Of a stretch of DNA of 64,000 nucleotides, positions 8,343 to 16,946 are shown piece by piece. Position 1 is the first letter of the stretch; each line of letters opens with the position of its first letter. The stretch comes from Candidatus Bathyarchaeota archaeon. Its GTDB lineage: Archaea > Thermoproteota > Bathyarchaeia > Bathyarchaeales > DTEX01. Made by a program: the position numbers and the translations under genes. The notes below the pieces were generated by a model. It searched no databases. It was not told the DNA's origin and saw only the letters and a list, made by a program, of their open reading frames with translations. The DNA is taken from contig JANXEA010000007.1 in NCBI GenBank assembly GCA_025059045.1, forward strand, positions 62,001-126,000, in the 5' to 3' direction.

Positions 8343-11300
8343 ATGAGAAAGAGTGTTAACATACATTACACTTTATCTCTCCTTATTCTACTCATGGTGC
8401 TCTCCCATGTCTCAGCGAAGACTTGCGCATATTCTGAGGGAGACCCTGCAGGCGCCGATTACGCCAGATTCGCTGAACTTTTCAGCGTCTCTAACGTCGA
8501 GGAACACCTACGATCATTGGTCACATTCTCTCCTAGAGTGACAGGTTACAACGGCTGTTCACTGGCCGCCGAATACATAAAAAAACATTTTGAAAGTTTA
8601 GGATTAGAATCCAGCCTGCACGAGTATGAAGTAGTGGTGCCCGTTAGCTACGGAGCAAGTATAGAGCTCCTAGACCACCCCGAGGTGGAGCTCAGAATTT
8701 ATCCGATGGTGCCAAACCTCGTCTCACCAGTCACGACTACCGGGACGTTAGCACCGATAATCGACGTGGGAGACGGAGACCTAAGAAACATCGAAGGAAA
8801 AGAAGTCAACGGCAGCCTTCTACTCATGGATTGGAATAGTGGGTGGAATTGGCTTCAAGCCGTAAAGTTCGGGGCCGCTGGCGTAATATTTGTGGAACCA
8901 AACTCGGAGCCTATCTCCGTCATGGACAAATGGGTTGACATACCTATTAAGTTCCTCAGATATTACATGACCTTCGATGACGCAGTTAAGCTGCGGAAGA
9001 TCCTATCTTCTGAAGGTCAAGTAATGGCCCATATTAAATCAAAGATGGCTTGGGAGAAGCGAGGTGCAAGTAATGTAATCGCATATTTGAGGGGAACCGT
9101 TCGAGCAGATAAGATAGTGATGGTAACCGCGCATTACGATTCATATTCCGTAGCGCCTGAGCTCTCCCCAGGTGCAAACAGCGCGGTAGGAGTCGCAACT
9201 CTTCTCGAACTAGCACGCGTAATAAAGGAGGTTGGATCCAAGTACACGATACTATTTGTGGCATATTCAGGTTATTACCAGAACCTTTGGGGAGCCAAGA
9301 ACTTCGTTTTTGACTATTTCTATGATGAAAACTCAGATTTACGCAGTAAAGTGCTGATGCAGATTCACCTCCAAATATCAACAGAGACCGACATATTAGC
9401 CACTAACAACATTATGGGTGAGATAGCGGAGTCAATGCTCACACTAGGCGGTTTACCCGGATACAGTTACACAGTCAAGGTTAACAATTACGTTCATCAG
9501 ATAATGAGTATAATTAATCGTGCGACCGGCAAATCTTACAAGCTAGTTTCAGCCCTAGTTGGTGTTCCAAACGATTATGGGATGAGCATATACTTCCCTG
9601 CATTAGCATGGAATAAGGGAAGTGATGGATCAGTTTTAGTTGCCCATGGTGTTGCGGGTCTCTCCATATTGACAGTTGAGCGAGCTGCCTATGACTGGTT
9701 GCCAAACGATAACCTTAATCGCCTAAACCTAGAGAATCTCAGGAAAAATTCTATGGCAGCCTCCCTCCTAGTATATGGAATAGCGGCTACTGAAGGACTT
9801 GAGGAATATGTCAGAGACTTCAAATATAGGAATGCATGGAACACTTGGAGGGGTAGAACAGCCATCTTCGATGAAGCGTCGAACGAGTATAAGCCACTTC
9901 CAAATGCCCTCATAATATTCTCTTCAGGCCATTCAAACCTTAAATACGTTGGCAACATCATTCAAATCGAAGATTTTGCAAAGCCGACGAGCTCGACAGT
10001 TTCAATAATAATGTCTGATGATGAAGGGAGATGGGAGTTCACTGCACCGCTAGGAGATCTTGGTCCAAGGGATAAGATAATCTCAAACCCAGAGCGAGTT
10101 CCAGCTTACGTATACCAAGCCTTCGTTTTAGATGAGACTACAGGCGAGATAATTTATGCTCCAACATATGGAAGGTTCAGCTGGCCCAGCACTAATCCCC
10201 CGACGATTACCAGCGGGCCAGAGATTCGACAATATGACCTAGGCTGGCTTACGCTGGGCGAATGCGGCACACTCATCCTAACGGATCTGATCTATCCAAA
10301 TTCACTGGACACAAGATACGCCGGTAGACATCTCCAACTATCCGTGGAAGTCCTAGATGCTTATACCTATGTGAGACCAGACTTCTATGGATATTTTTAT
10401 GCATGGCATGAAACATACGGTATCGGGATCGCATCTATTTACGTCCCCCCAGAAACACCAGTAATGATTATGCTAAGGTACGATGGGCTAGGAGACATTC
10501 CGTGCGGATTTCTCATAAATGCAAGTGAAGAGAAACCGGGGGGACATGGCTACAAACTGCGACGTGGAGAACAGTTTATAATACCACTTTCATCCTACCG
10601 CATTGCAAGGGACATTTACTACGTCTCAAGTGCCCGTCTGTGCGAACTTGAGCGTTATGGACTTGCAGGAGAGTTATTAGATAGGAATGAGGAGCTAGCC
10701 CTTACCCTCAGGAGGATAGAATATTATATTGCAAAGAAAAATTATTGCGAAGCCTTCAGCCTCTCATACCATGCTTGGGCTCAAGCGTTAAACAACTACA
10801 TTGATGTCCGTCTCCGATATTTCGATGTTATTGGCACTTTGCCCTTCCTCGCAATCCTGCTTGTGCCGTTCACGGTTCTATTCGTGCCCCTAATCTTCGG
10901 TGCAAGCGGACGTAAACAGATAATCCTCATCTTAACAGTCTTCGCGGTAACCCTAACGGTCTTCACTATACTGCATCCCGCATTCAGCTTGGCTTCTAAC
11001 GGACCTATGAGTGTCGTAAGCGTCAGCATAATATTAATGACTATGCCAGTTCTTCTAGTTCCCATCTCAAAGTGCCGAGACAGCATAAAACGTTTAGCAA
11101 TAAGGGTTGGTGGAATACACTTCTCCGAGATTAGCATGGGCTCAGCCTCTATTCTCGCATTTCAAGTTGGCCTAGAGAATATGAAGAAAAGAAAGGTTAG
11201 ATCGCTGCTTACCTTCCTGACGGTGATTCTTGTCGTGATGGCCTTCACCTTGTTTGCTTCCATATCCGCAAGCCGGATCGTCCAACCTTCGTTACTGCAA

Positions 11301-12851
11301 TACCCTCCTTCATATTCTGGAATACATATTAGAACTTCAGATTGGATTCGCACAGGTGGGCTCAGCCAAACACTCCTTCATTATATTGAAGGAAGATATG
11401 GCGATGAGGCGATAATACTCCCCAGAGCATGGAAGTACTGCCCCGCCCCTGGAAGTTCAGAGGGAACCGAGTTTTACTCCTACTTCAGGCTCTATTCAGG
11501 CGGCAAAAACGTGACATATTATGGTGTTCTCGGAATATCTCCTGAAGAGAGCCATATAAGATCAGGAATAGAATTCGCAATCCTATGGGAACATCCGGAC
11601 TTCGGCCACAGCAGACCATTCCATAAAGGTGATGAGGGCAACCAGGTGATTCTCATCCCGTCGAGAATGGCGAGGGAACTTAACATAAGAGTGAATGATG
11701 TAGTATTTACTCTGCAGCGAAACTGGACCGTGATAGGAATATACAATGAGACGATTCTAGACAAGTTCAGGAGCCTTGATGATGAAATGATAACGCCATG
11801 GGACCAAAGGATTCCGCAGCAAAATAATGTTCATGTCAGTTCCGCTGAGATCGTAATAATCCCATTCTCGATGTTGATGCAGTTCAACGATGTCTTTCTT
11901 GCTTCAATAGACATAATCCCATATGATCTATCTATGGTGGATGATATCGCAAGTGAACTTTTCGACTCCTTCCACCTACTCCAATTCTATGTTGGATATG
12001 ACGGCAAAGTTACTTACTACAGCAAAAAGATCATCTACTCAATAATTGGGTGGGAAACCCAGATAGTGCCTATACTGCTATGCTCGCTCTCTATCCTCAA
12101 CATAATTTTAGGATCCGTCCAAGAGAGACGAAAAGACATATTCACATACTCATCAATCGGACTCTCACCATTTCACATATGCTTCATGTTCCTTGCTGAA
12201 TCATCCGAATTTGCGATTGTAGGCTCAATAATCGGCTATTTGCTGGCAATGGGTTCCATCCATGTATCCCGATTAATGTTCCCAGCGTCTGCTGGTCCAA
12301 TGATGCTTAATTACTCCTCTACGACTGTAATATACGCCATCGGAATCACAATGGCTCTAATACTTATATCGACACTGTACCCAGTTCGCATCGCATCGAG
12401 GATTGTGACACCGTCGCTGCAAAGGGTTTGGAATCCAACGACAAAGCCTATTGGAGACGAGTGGACGATTCCAATTCCATTTACCGCCCAAAACGCCGCC
12501 GAGGCAAAAGCCATCTCCAATTACATTGGTGAATGGTTGAAGATGCATGGGAAGGGCGCAGAAGTTTTCTCAGCCGACGGGCTTAAACTTGAAGAAAGAG
12601 AAGACTTGATTCTGCTATCATTCATCGTTAGGCTTGAACCATATGAATTAGGGATCCAGCAATCCTCAATGCTTATACTTACCAAGGACGCGGAGTCCAA
12701 CAGGTGGTATATGCAGATCTATGCCAAGAGGATAAGCGGTCCGAATCGCATCTGGAAAAAGATGCACCTCAGCTTCGTCGATAAGGTTCGAAGACAGCTC
12801 CTCATCTGGGGTTCACTAAACCCTGAACAGAAAAGCCGATATTACAGTTAA
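8343..12851 (+). CDS. Giant M28-peptidase-like / FtsX-like permease fusion
   Basis: 1502 residues, ATG preceded by GGAGGACTGG. A signal peptide (about 1-25) leads into an extracytoplasmic M28/PA-type region. ASNVIAYLRG and VTAHYDSYS (about residues 240-265) are the M28 strand with the first His-x-Asp. However, the usual Asp-Asp-Asn stretch reads SPGANSAVG, and the catalytic Glu-Glu motif before LxGS is replaced by FVAYSGYYQN. The peptidase is therefore probably inactive or altered. A beta-rich middle follows, then membrane segments near 826-910. A MacB/FtsX-like start (VGLENMKKRKVRSLLTFLTV, about 943-962) opens a permease domain with an external loop and three C-terminal helices (about 1235-1370), ending in a soluble tail. 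No MacB-type ATPase lies next to it. It probably works with the two upstream OPT-like proteins, perhaps in binding or processing peptides; that is inference. Confidence 0.75.
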   Translation: MRKSVNIHYTLSLLILLMVLSHVSAKTCAYSEGDPAGADYARFAELFSVSNVEEHLRSLVTFSPRVTGYNGCSLAAEYIKKHFESLGLESSLHEYEVVVPVSYGASIELLDHPEVELRIYPMVPNLVSPVTTTGTLAPIIDVGDGDLRNIEGKEVNGSLLLMDWNSGWNWLQAVKFGAAGVIFVEPNSEPISVMDKWVDIPIKFLRYYMTFDDAVKLRKILSSEGQVMAHIKSKMAWEKRGASNVIAYLRGTVRADKIVMVTAHYDSYSVAPELSPGANSAVGVATLLELARVIKEVGSKYTILFVAYSGYYQNLWGAKNFVFDYFYDENSDLRSKVLMQIHLQISTETDILATNNIMGEIAESMLTLGGLPGYSYTVKVNNYVHQIMSIINRATGKSYKLVSALVGVPNDYGMSIYFPALAWNKGSDGSVLVAHGVAGLSILTVERAAYDWLPNDNLNRLNLENLRKNSMAASLLVYGIAATEGLEEYVRDFKYRNAWNTWRGRTAIFDEASNEYKPLPNALIIFSSGHSNLKYVGNIIQIEDFAKPTSSTVSIIMSDDEGRWEFTAPLGDLGPRDKIISNPERVPAYVYQAFVLDETTGEIIYAPTYGRFSWPSTNPPTITSGPEIRQYDLGWLTLGECGTLILTDLIYPNSLDTRYAGRHLQLSVEVLDAYTYVRPDFYGYFYAWHETYGIGIASIYVPPETPVMIMLRYDGLGDIPCGFLINASEEKPGGHGYKLRRGEQFIIPLSSYRIARDIYYVSSARLCELERYGLAGELLDRNEELALTLRRIEYYIAKKNYCEAFSLSYHAWAQALNNYIDVRLRYFDVIGTLPFLAILLVPFTVLFVPLIFGASGRKQIILILTVFAVTLTVFTILHPAFSLASNGPMSVVSVSIILMTMPVLLVPISKCRDSIKRLAIRVGGIHFSEISMGSASILAFQVGLENMKKRKVRSLLTFLTVILVVMAFTLFASISASRIVQPSLLQYPPSYSGIHIRTSDWIRTGGLSQTLLHYIEGRYGDEAIILPRAWKYCPAPGSSEGTEFYSYFRLYSGGKNVTYYGVLGISPEESHIRSGIEFAILWEHPDFGHSRPFHKGDEGNQVILIPSRMARELNIRVNDVVFTLQRNWTVIGIYNETILDKFRSLDDEMITPWDQRIPQQNNVHVSSAEIVIIPFSMLMQFNDVFLASIDIIPYDLSMVDDIASELFDSFHLLQFYVGYDGKVTYYSKKIIYSIIGWETQIVPILLCSLSILNIILGSVQERRKDIFTYSSIGLSPFHICFMFLAESSEFAIVGSIIGYLLAMGSIHVSRLMFPASAGPMMLNYSSTTVIYAIGITMALILISTLYPVRIASRIVTPSLQRVWNPTTKPIGDEWTIPIPFTAQNAAEAKAISNYIGEWLKMHGKGAEVFSADGLKLEEREDLILLSFIVRLEPYELGIQQSSMLILTKDAESNRWYMQIYAKRISGPNRIWKKMHLSFVDKVRRQLLIWGSLNPEQKSRYYS

Positions 12852-12987
12852 GTCGGCCATAACAAAAGAAAATATAAGTATCACCCTATCTATCCCTTCA
12901 ATGATAGTTATTCCCTAACCTTCCTAGGCAGCATGATAAAACCTCTAAAAACTTAATATTCACTACTAGTAGGTTCTGTCGCTGCAT

Positions 12988-13068
12988 CTATTCGATTTGA
13001 AATGCTTTAGCAGGGTTTTCCACTAGAATTTTGTCGATTAAATCTTGGCTGAACCCCCTCTTCTTCAT
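12988..13068 (-). pseudogene. 3' relic of an amidohydrolase / phosphotriesterase-type gene
   Basis: On the minus strand 26 codons before the TAG at 12988 read GFSQDLIDKILVENPAKAFQ. This is the typical C-terminus of phosphotriesterase-like and related amidohydrolases (I..IL..NP...F). Upstream in frame there is a TGA, and no catalytic-domain coding was found. It appears to be the last surviving piece of a deleted gene. Confidence 0.45.
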
Positions 13069-13206
13069 TCATTTAGCCAAAATGACTTACCGATAAATAA
13101 TCGGGGGTAGCAAAGTATAGAATTTTACTTAAACCCAAATTATCACGCACAATCTTTACGCAAAACTTATAGAAAATCTGCAATTAAAACATGTGTAGGT
13201 AGTTAA

Positions 13207-13473
13207 ATGAGCTCCCTTAAGAACGCAGTTATAATGGCTATAAAAGAGTATAACACGTATAGAAGCCCAGAAGCTAAGGCAAAACTAATTAAGGCAAGTG
13301 AAAAAGAACTAGTTCTGGATTTTGAGGGCGCCTTTTGTAGTACTTGTGGCGCATACGACTATCTTGAAGACTTCATTTACGAATTAAAGAAATTTGCAGA
13401 TGTAAATATAAAAATTGCAAGTTTCAAAGAATACAAACCTGAAATCATAAGAGTAAAATATGAAATTAAATAG
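13207..13473 (+). CDS. Small conserved archaeal protein with a CxxCGAYDY motif
   Basis: 88 residues with the segment FEGAFCSTCGAYDYLEDFIYEL at about residues 38-59. The Cys pair and following aromatic/acidic residues suggest a metal-binding or redox site in a small alpha/beta protein. ATG 13207 follows GTAGGTAG. The gene stands alone between relics. No function is recognised; the compact globular pattern suggests a real gene. Confidence 0.65.
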   Translation: MSSLKNAVIMAIKEYNTYRSPEAKAKLIKASEKELVLDFEGAFCSTCGAYDYLEDFIYELKKFADVNIKIASFKEYKPEIIRVKYEIK

Positions 13474-13498
13474 CAAGCATTAAGAGAAGTCTAACCTA

Positions 13499-14092
13499 GC
13501 AGCACTCCTCAAGAAGATTTTACTCGGTGCTTGTGGGCAGGTAGCGAATTTCCAATGGTGTTTCATATACATCAAAGCTGGCCTGTTTGGCCACATCCAC
13601 CATCTGCCTCACGGCCCCCTTACCCCATCCATATGAACCAAAAAAGGCCCAAAGTTTTCCCTTTGGCCTCAGCCCTGTAATATACGTTAGAAAGGCGCCT
13701 ACCGACGGGAACATAGAATTGTTAATGGTTGGAGAACCAACAATGACGGCCTTGGCTTCCAAAATTTCTGTCACAATCTCCGTCACATCGGATTCTCGCA
13801 ACTTAAAGAATTTAACTTCTAATCCTTGGCTCGCAACACCTTCGGCTATGGTTCTTGCCATAATTGTTGTGCTTCCCCACATGCTGTCATAAACTATCAC
13901 AACCTTGTCTCTATGAATACCTTCACTCCATCTCTTGTAGGCTTCAACGATTTTCATTGGGTTAGAACGCCAAATAACCCCGTGACTAGGAGCAATAATT
14001 TTAATGGGAATCTCCATGCCTCTCAACTCCTGAAGTTTTCTTGTAATAAGTGCTGAGAACGGCATAAGACATCTTAGCACATCCGTGTACAT
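13499..14092 (-). pseudogene. Truncated flavodiiron protein (FprA type): flavodoxin domain without the metallo-beta-lactamase domain
   Basis: The 190 readable residues begin inside the end of the diiron lactamase domain (LMPFSALITRKLQELRG, IAPSHGVIWRS). They continue through a full flavodoxin domain with the FMN loop YDSMWGSTT, VGSPTINNSMFPSVG and FGSYGWGKGAV. The roughly 230-residue diiron domain that reduces O2 or NO is missing. A stop lies directly upstream of the first ATG, and tRNA-Thr sits 76 bp further. At the 3' end, codons after the TAA (13520) still read NLLEECC in frame, like the normal family C-terminus. Both ends are therefore eroded. A stand-alone flavodoxin could still be made, but loss of function of an FprA gene is the simplest reading. 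Confidence 0.75.
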
Positions 14093-14167
14093 TCTTCATT
14101 CCACAAGCACCTAATCCCACAGACTCTAAATTTTGAGGCATGAGAAAGAATCCATAACCAGATTTGA

Positions 14168-14244
14168 TGGAGCCTCGGGCGGGATTTGAACCCGCGACTT
14201 CCGCCTTACCAAGGCGATGCCCTAACCGGCTAGGCCACCGAGGC
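14168..14244 (-). tRNA. tRNA-Thr (anticodon GGT), CCA encoded
   Basis: On the minus strand GCCTCGG (14238-14244) pairs with CCGAGGC to form the acceptor stem. The discriminator is T and CCA is at 14168-14170. The anticodon arm TCGCC-TTGGTAA-GGCGG gives GGT. The T-arm CGGGTTCAAATCCCG is intact. No intron is seen. Confidence 0.96.
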
Positions 14245-14382
14245 GTAGACCCGCCTTTATGTTAAGCTGATGAATAGAGGTGTGAGGAATATAAGATTTT
14301 ATTTGGTGCCGAGGTTTTCGTTTGAAGTAAGGCTTAAATGCTCAGTTGTTTAAGGGGCTCTATAACACTAAGCTGATGCTGG

Positions 14383-15528
14383 ATGGTTGTTGGTATGGCG
14401 ATAGGCGATGTTGTGGACCTCGAGTTTCGCAGTTTTAGAGACGAGGTTACTGGCATCGAGGTAACATGTCTCTCAGACGGTTTTGGGAATACGATGCACC
14501 CCTATTTTACACAAAATTTTATGGATCGGGCTGGAAGGAAGATTCTCTGCGTTTCAGATAGAACGGGATGGTGGCAGATTTACCTCCTCAACTTGGAGGA
14601 GGAGTCGATGATCCAGCTCTCCGAAGATGCCTTTGTTAGACCTCATGCTCCCTGCCTTAGCTATGACGGTAGGGTTGCATATTATTGGGATGGGTGGGTA
14701 TTGAAGGCTGTTGATACCGAAAGCCTACAGGGGAGAACCCTCTATATGACGCCGAATGGCTTCGACCCCACAATCCTTTCTATCACGCCGGATGGGAGAT
14801 ACCTCGCCTTTGCATACAGCGAGTCAATTCCCCAAAGTGTATTGAAGGGGAGGATCTACTCCGGTCAGCTTGAGCGTATGTACCTAAGGCCTAGAAGCGT
14901 TGTGATGAGATTTGATTTGGTGAAGGAGGAGGCTGAACCGCTCTGGGGAGAATGCGAATGGATATCGCATGTTAACATTAGCCCAGTAGATCCTGACATA
15001 GTCCTATTCTGTCATGAGGGACCCTGGCACCTAGTACAAAGAATGTGGATCGTTAAGGCCTCTACGCATGAAGTGTATCCCCTACTTAGGCAGGAGAGGT
15101 ATGTTGAAAGGGCTGGGCATGAGTTTTTCACGGAAAGCGGAAGGGTTGCGACGCAGTTCTCGAGAAGAGAGTCGCCTAACTCGAAAAACTGGGTCTTCTA
15201 CGACGCATATTTAAACGTGGACGGCTCAGGCTTGAAGATGTTCAAGTATAGGTATGCGGGTCCAGGTCACATGCACAGCCGGAACGAAAGATTCTCCGTT
15301 GGCGACAGAGCCTTCACCGACAATTCGAAAGAAGGAAGAGCCTTCATAGGCCTTACAATCTATGAGGGTGAAGAAGCCATAGTGAAGCGTATATGCAAGC
15401 ATGACTCGTCATGGCAGACGCAGAACTCTCATCCCCATCCAGTTATCACCCCTGACAATAAGAATGTTGTCTTCAGCTCAGACCGTAAAGGTAGATGCAA
15501 CCTTTATATGGTTCCCATCGAAGCATAA
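14383..15528 (+). CDS. Oligogalacturonate lyase family protein (PL22-like beta-propeller)
   Basis: 381 residues. The repeated blades (ILCVSDRTGWWQIYLLNLE, ITPDGRYLAFAYS, NKNVVFSSDRKGRCNLYMV) are those of a WD/TolB-type propeller. The His-rich elements fit the PL22 active site: HEGPWHLVQRMW, AGHEFFTESG, GHMHSRNERFSVGD, and the distal QTQNSHPHPVITPDN, whose Gln and His residues bind the divalent metal in characterised lyases. PL22 enzymes split short unsaturated galacturonides to 4-deoxy-5-keto-uronate in the cytosol. No signal peptide is visible, as expected. ATG 14395 is an alternative start. The UxaE-like epimerase at 40.4 kb supports a uronate pathway. Archaeal members may act on other uronides. 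Confidence 0.75.
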   Translation: MVVGMAIGDVVDLEFRSFRDEVTGIEVTCLSDGFGNTMHPYFTQNFMDRAGRKILCVSDRTGWWQIYLLNLEEESMIQLSEDAFVRPHAPCLSYDGRVAYYWDGWVLKAVDTESLQGRTLYMTPNGFDPTILSITPDGRYLAFAYSESIPQSVLKGRIYSGQLERMYLRPRSVVMRFDLVKEEAEPLWGECEWISHVNISPVDPDIVLFCHEGPWHLVQRMWIVKASTHEVYPLLRQERYVERAGHEFFTESGRVATQFSRRESPNSKNWVFYDAYLNVDGSGLKMFKYRYAGPGHMHSRNERFSVGDRAFTDNSKEGRAFIGLTIYEGEEAIVKRICKHDSSWQTQNSHPHPVITPDNKNVVFSSDRKGRCNLYMVPIEA

Positions 15529-15620
15529 ACGACTACGCATCCCGAGAATGCGGCGATTTTTCCAGAGGAAACAGATAAATCTGAGAGATAGCATAATTAG
15601 ATGACGATTGGGGTGAACAG

Positions 15621-15902
15621 ATGCCCATTAAAGCCTATATGCTTCTTAACGTTAGCTCAGGTTCAGAGAAGGAAGTCTGCAAGAAGATATCTGACTTCGA
15701 TGAGGTTCTTGATGCAAGCATAGTCTACGGAGAGTTCGATATAATAGTCAAGGTAAGCGTCGAGGACCTTGACGCCCTAGAGACATTATCCGAGAAGATA
15801 AGGACGACAGCAGGGGTAATGATGACCTCAACGATGATCGTGGCAAGAGAGTACAAGGGAAGAGTAATAAGGAACTCTCTAAAGATCGAAAACCTAAAGT
15901 AG
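15621..15902 (+). CDS. Stand-alone Lrp/AsnC ligand-binding (RAM/ACT-like) domain protein
   Basis: 93 residues forming only the effector-binding half of Lrp/AsnC regulators; no helix-turn-helix is present. The pattern KAYMLLNVSSGSEKEV, VYGEFDIIVKV and TSTMIVARE follows the beta-alpha-beta-beta-alpha-beta fold. ATG 15621 has a strong GGGGTGA site. In archaea such single-domain proteins bind amino acids and may pair with full Lrp proteins. It lies downstream of the lyase gene but about 90 bp away, so co-transcription is uncertain. Confidence 0.85.
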   Translation: MPIKAYMLLNVSSGSEKEVCKKISDFDEVLDASIVYGEFDIIVKVSVEDLDALETLSEKIRTTAGVMMTSTMIVAREYKGRVIRNSLKIENLK

Positions 15903-15944
15903 ATCTATCACCCCCAATCTTTCTAAAATCGCCATAATCCCAAA

Positions 15945-16922
15945 CTAGCAATATTGGAACTCCTTGAAAACCTGTGAGCAGCAAGTCGGGGAGAATTTAA
16001 CCTCTAAACCCAAATCTCTCGCCTTCTCGACCGCTTCAGGAGAAGGGTAGGCGATAGCGTTGACACCAGCCTCAACCGCTAGGACATCTGTCCGGATGCG
16101 GTGAGCCCCTTTTGGTCTCGCGCAGCCTAGGGCGATGGGAACATTAGGCATAATCACCCTAGCATGAGAAAGAATATTGACCACTTCTTCCGGAGGAGGA
16201 GGTCTAACATTCTCCATCAACGTCCCCTTAATGGGAAAGAAGACTATGATTATGAGCGCAGAAGGCTTATGCTTCGCAATCATTTTTAAAGCTTCAAACT
16301 CTCCTTTAATAGATCCTAAATGTAGCCCTACAAGAACATGCGGTGTGAAGGGGACACCTGATCTGCTCAACGCCTCAAGCGTCTCCTCATAACGCTTTGA
16401 CGAGACATTAAGATTGTAAATGCTTGATATGGTGTCATCCGAGCCTATTATATCGACGGAGACGGCATCGACCCCGGCATCTTTAAGCCTTGAAGCGGTC
16501 TCAAAATCGATTAGCCCACTATGAACAACAACCGTGAGCCCAAGCTCCTGCTTAACCTTTGCAATAACATCGATGAACTTGCTTAGCGGCACCGAACCGT
16601 CAGGGAGGCATCCCCCACTAATCAAGCATCCGATTGCACCCTTCCTCTTGATTTCTACGCATAGGCTGAGGAGATCATTAGGTGTACGAACCGGGATCAT
16701 GGTTCTCAGAAGTCTTCCACCGCAATGCTTACAATTTAAGGCGCAAGACCTGCCAGTCACAGATATAGATGGAAATGAGAAGGATGGGACCTGATAGTAG
16801 TTGCTTTTATAGGCAGAAAAGCTCGGAACATAGAAGACTATCTTCCTACCAAAATTCCTCCAGCCTACAATGCATGCTTCGGAAATTAACTGATTAGACG
16901 ACTCGGAGACCAATTTTTCCAC
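15945..16922 (-). CDS. Radical SAM protein, resembling the LipS1-type subunit of archaeal lipoyl synthase
   Basis: 325 residues from GTG 16922, which has AGAAGGG upstream. The radical SAM cluster motif is CALNCKHC at about residues 60-67, introduced by the strand SISVTGRS. A second Cys group (TCCS, then a C-terminal Cys) near the end could bind an auxiliary cluster, as required for sulfur insertion. Gene order with deoxyhypusine synthase and a divergent biotin-synthase-like radical SAM gene suggests a pair equivalent to archaeal LipS1/LipS2. This assignment comes from memory of the family and from context, not from a search. Biotin- or thiazole-type chemistry is an alternative. Confidence 0.55.
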   Translation of the reverse strand: MEKLVSESSNQLISEACIVGWRNFGRKIVFYVPSFSAYKSNYYQVPSFSFPSISVTGRSCALNCKHCGGRLLRTMIPVRTPNDLLSLCVEIKRKGAIGCLISGGCLPDGSVPLSKFIDVIAKVKQELGLTVVVHSGLIDFETASRLKDAGVDAVSVDIIGSDDTISSIYNLNVSSKRYEETLEALSRSGVPFTPHVLVGLHLGSIKGEFEALKMIAKHKPSALIIIVFFPIKGTLMENVRPPPPEEVVNILSHARVIMPNVPIALGCARPKGAHRIRTDVLAVEAGVNAIAYPSPEAVEKARDLGLEVKFSPTCCSQVFKEFQYC

Positions 16923-16946
16923 GTAGCCCTTCTGGCTAAACTGAGA

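Noticed and set aside
8343-12851. Splitting the large fusion into a peptidase gene and a permease gene
   Set aside because: The frame is uninterrupted for 1502 codons with consistent composition and no internal ribosome site at the domain boundary.
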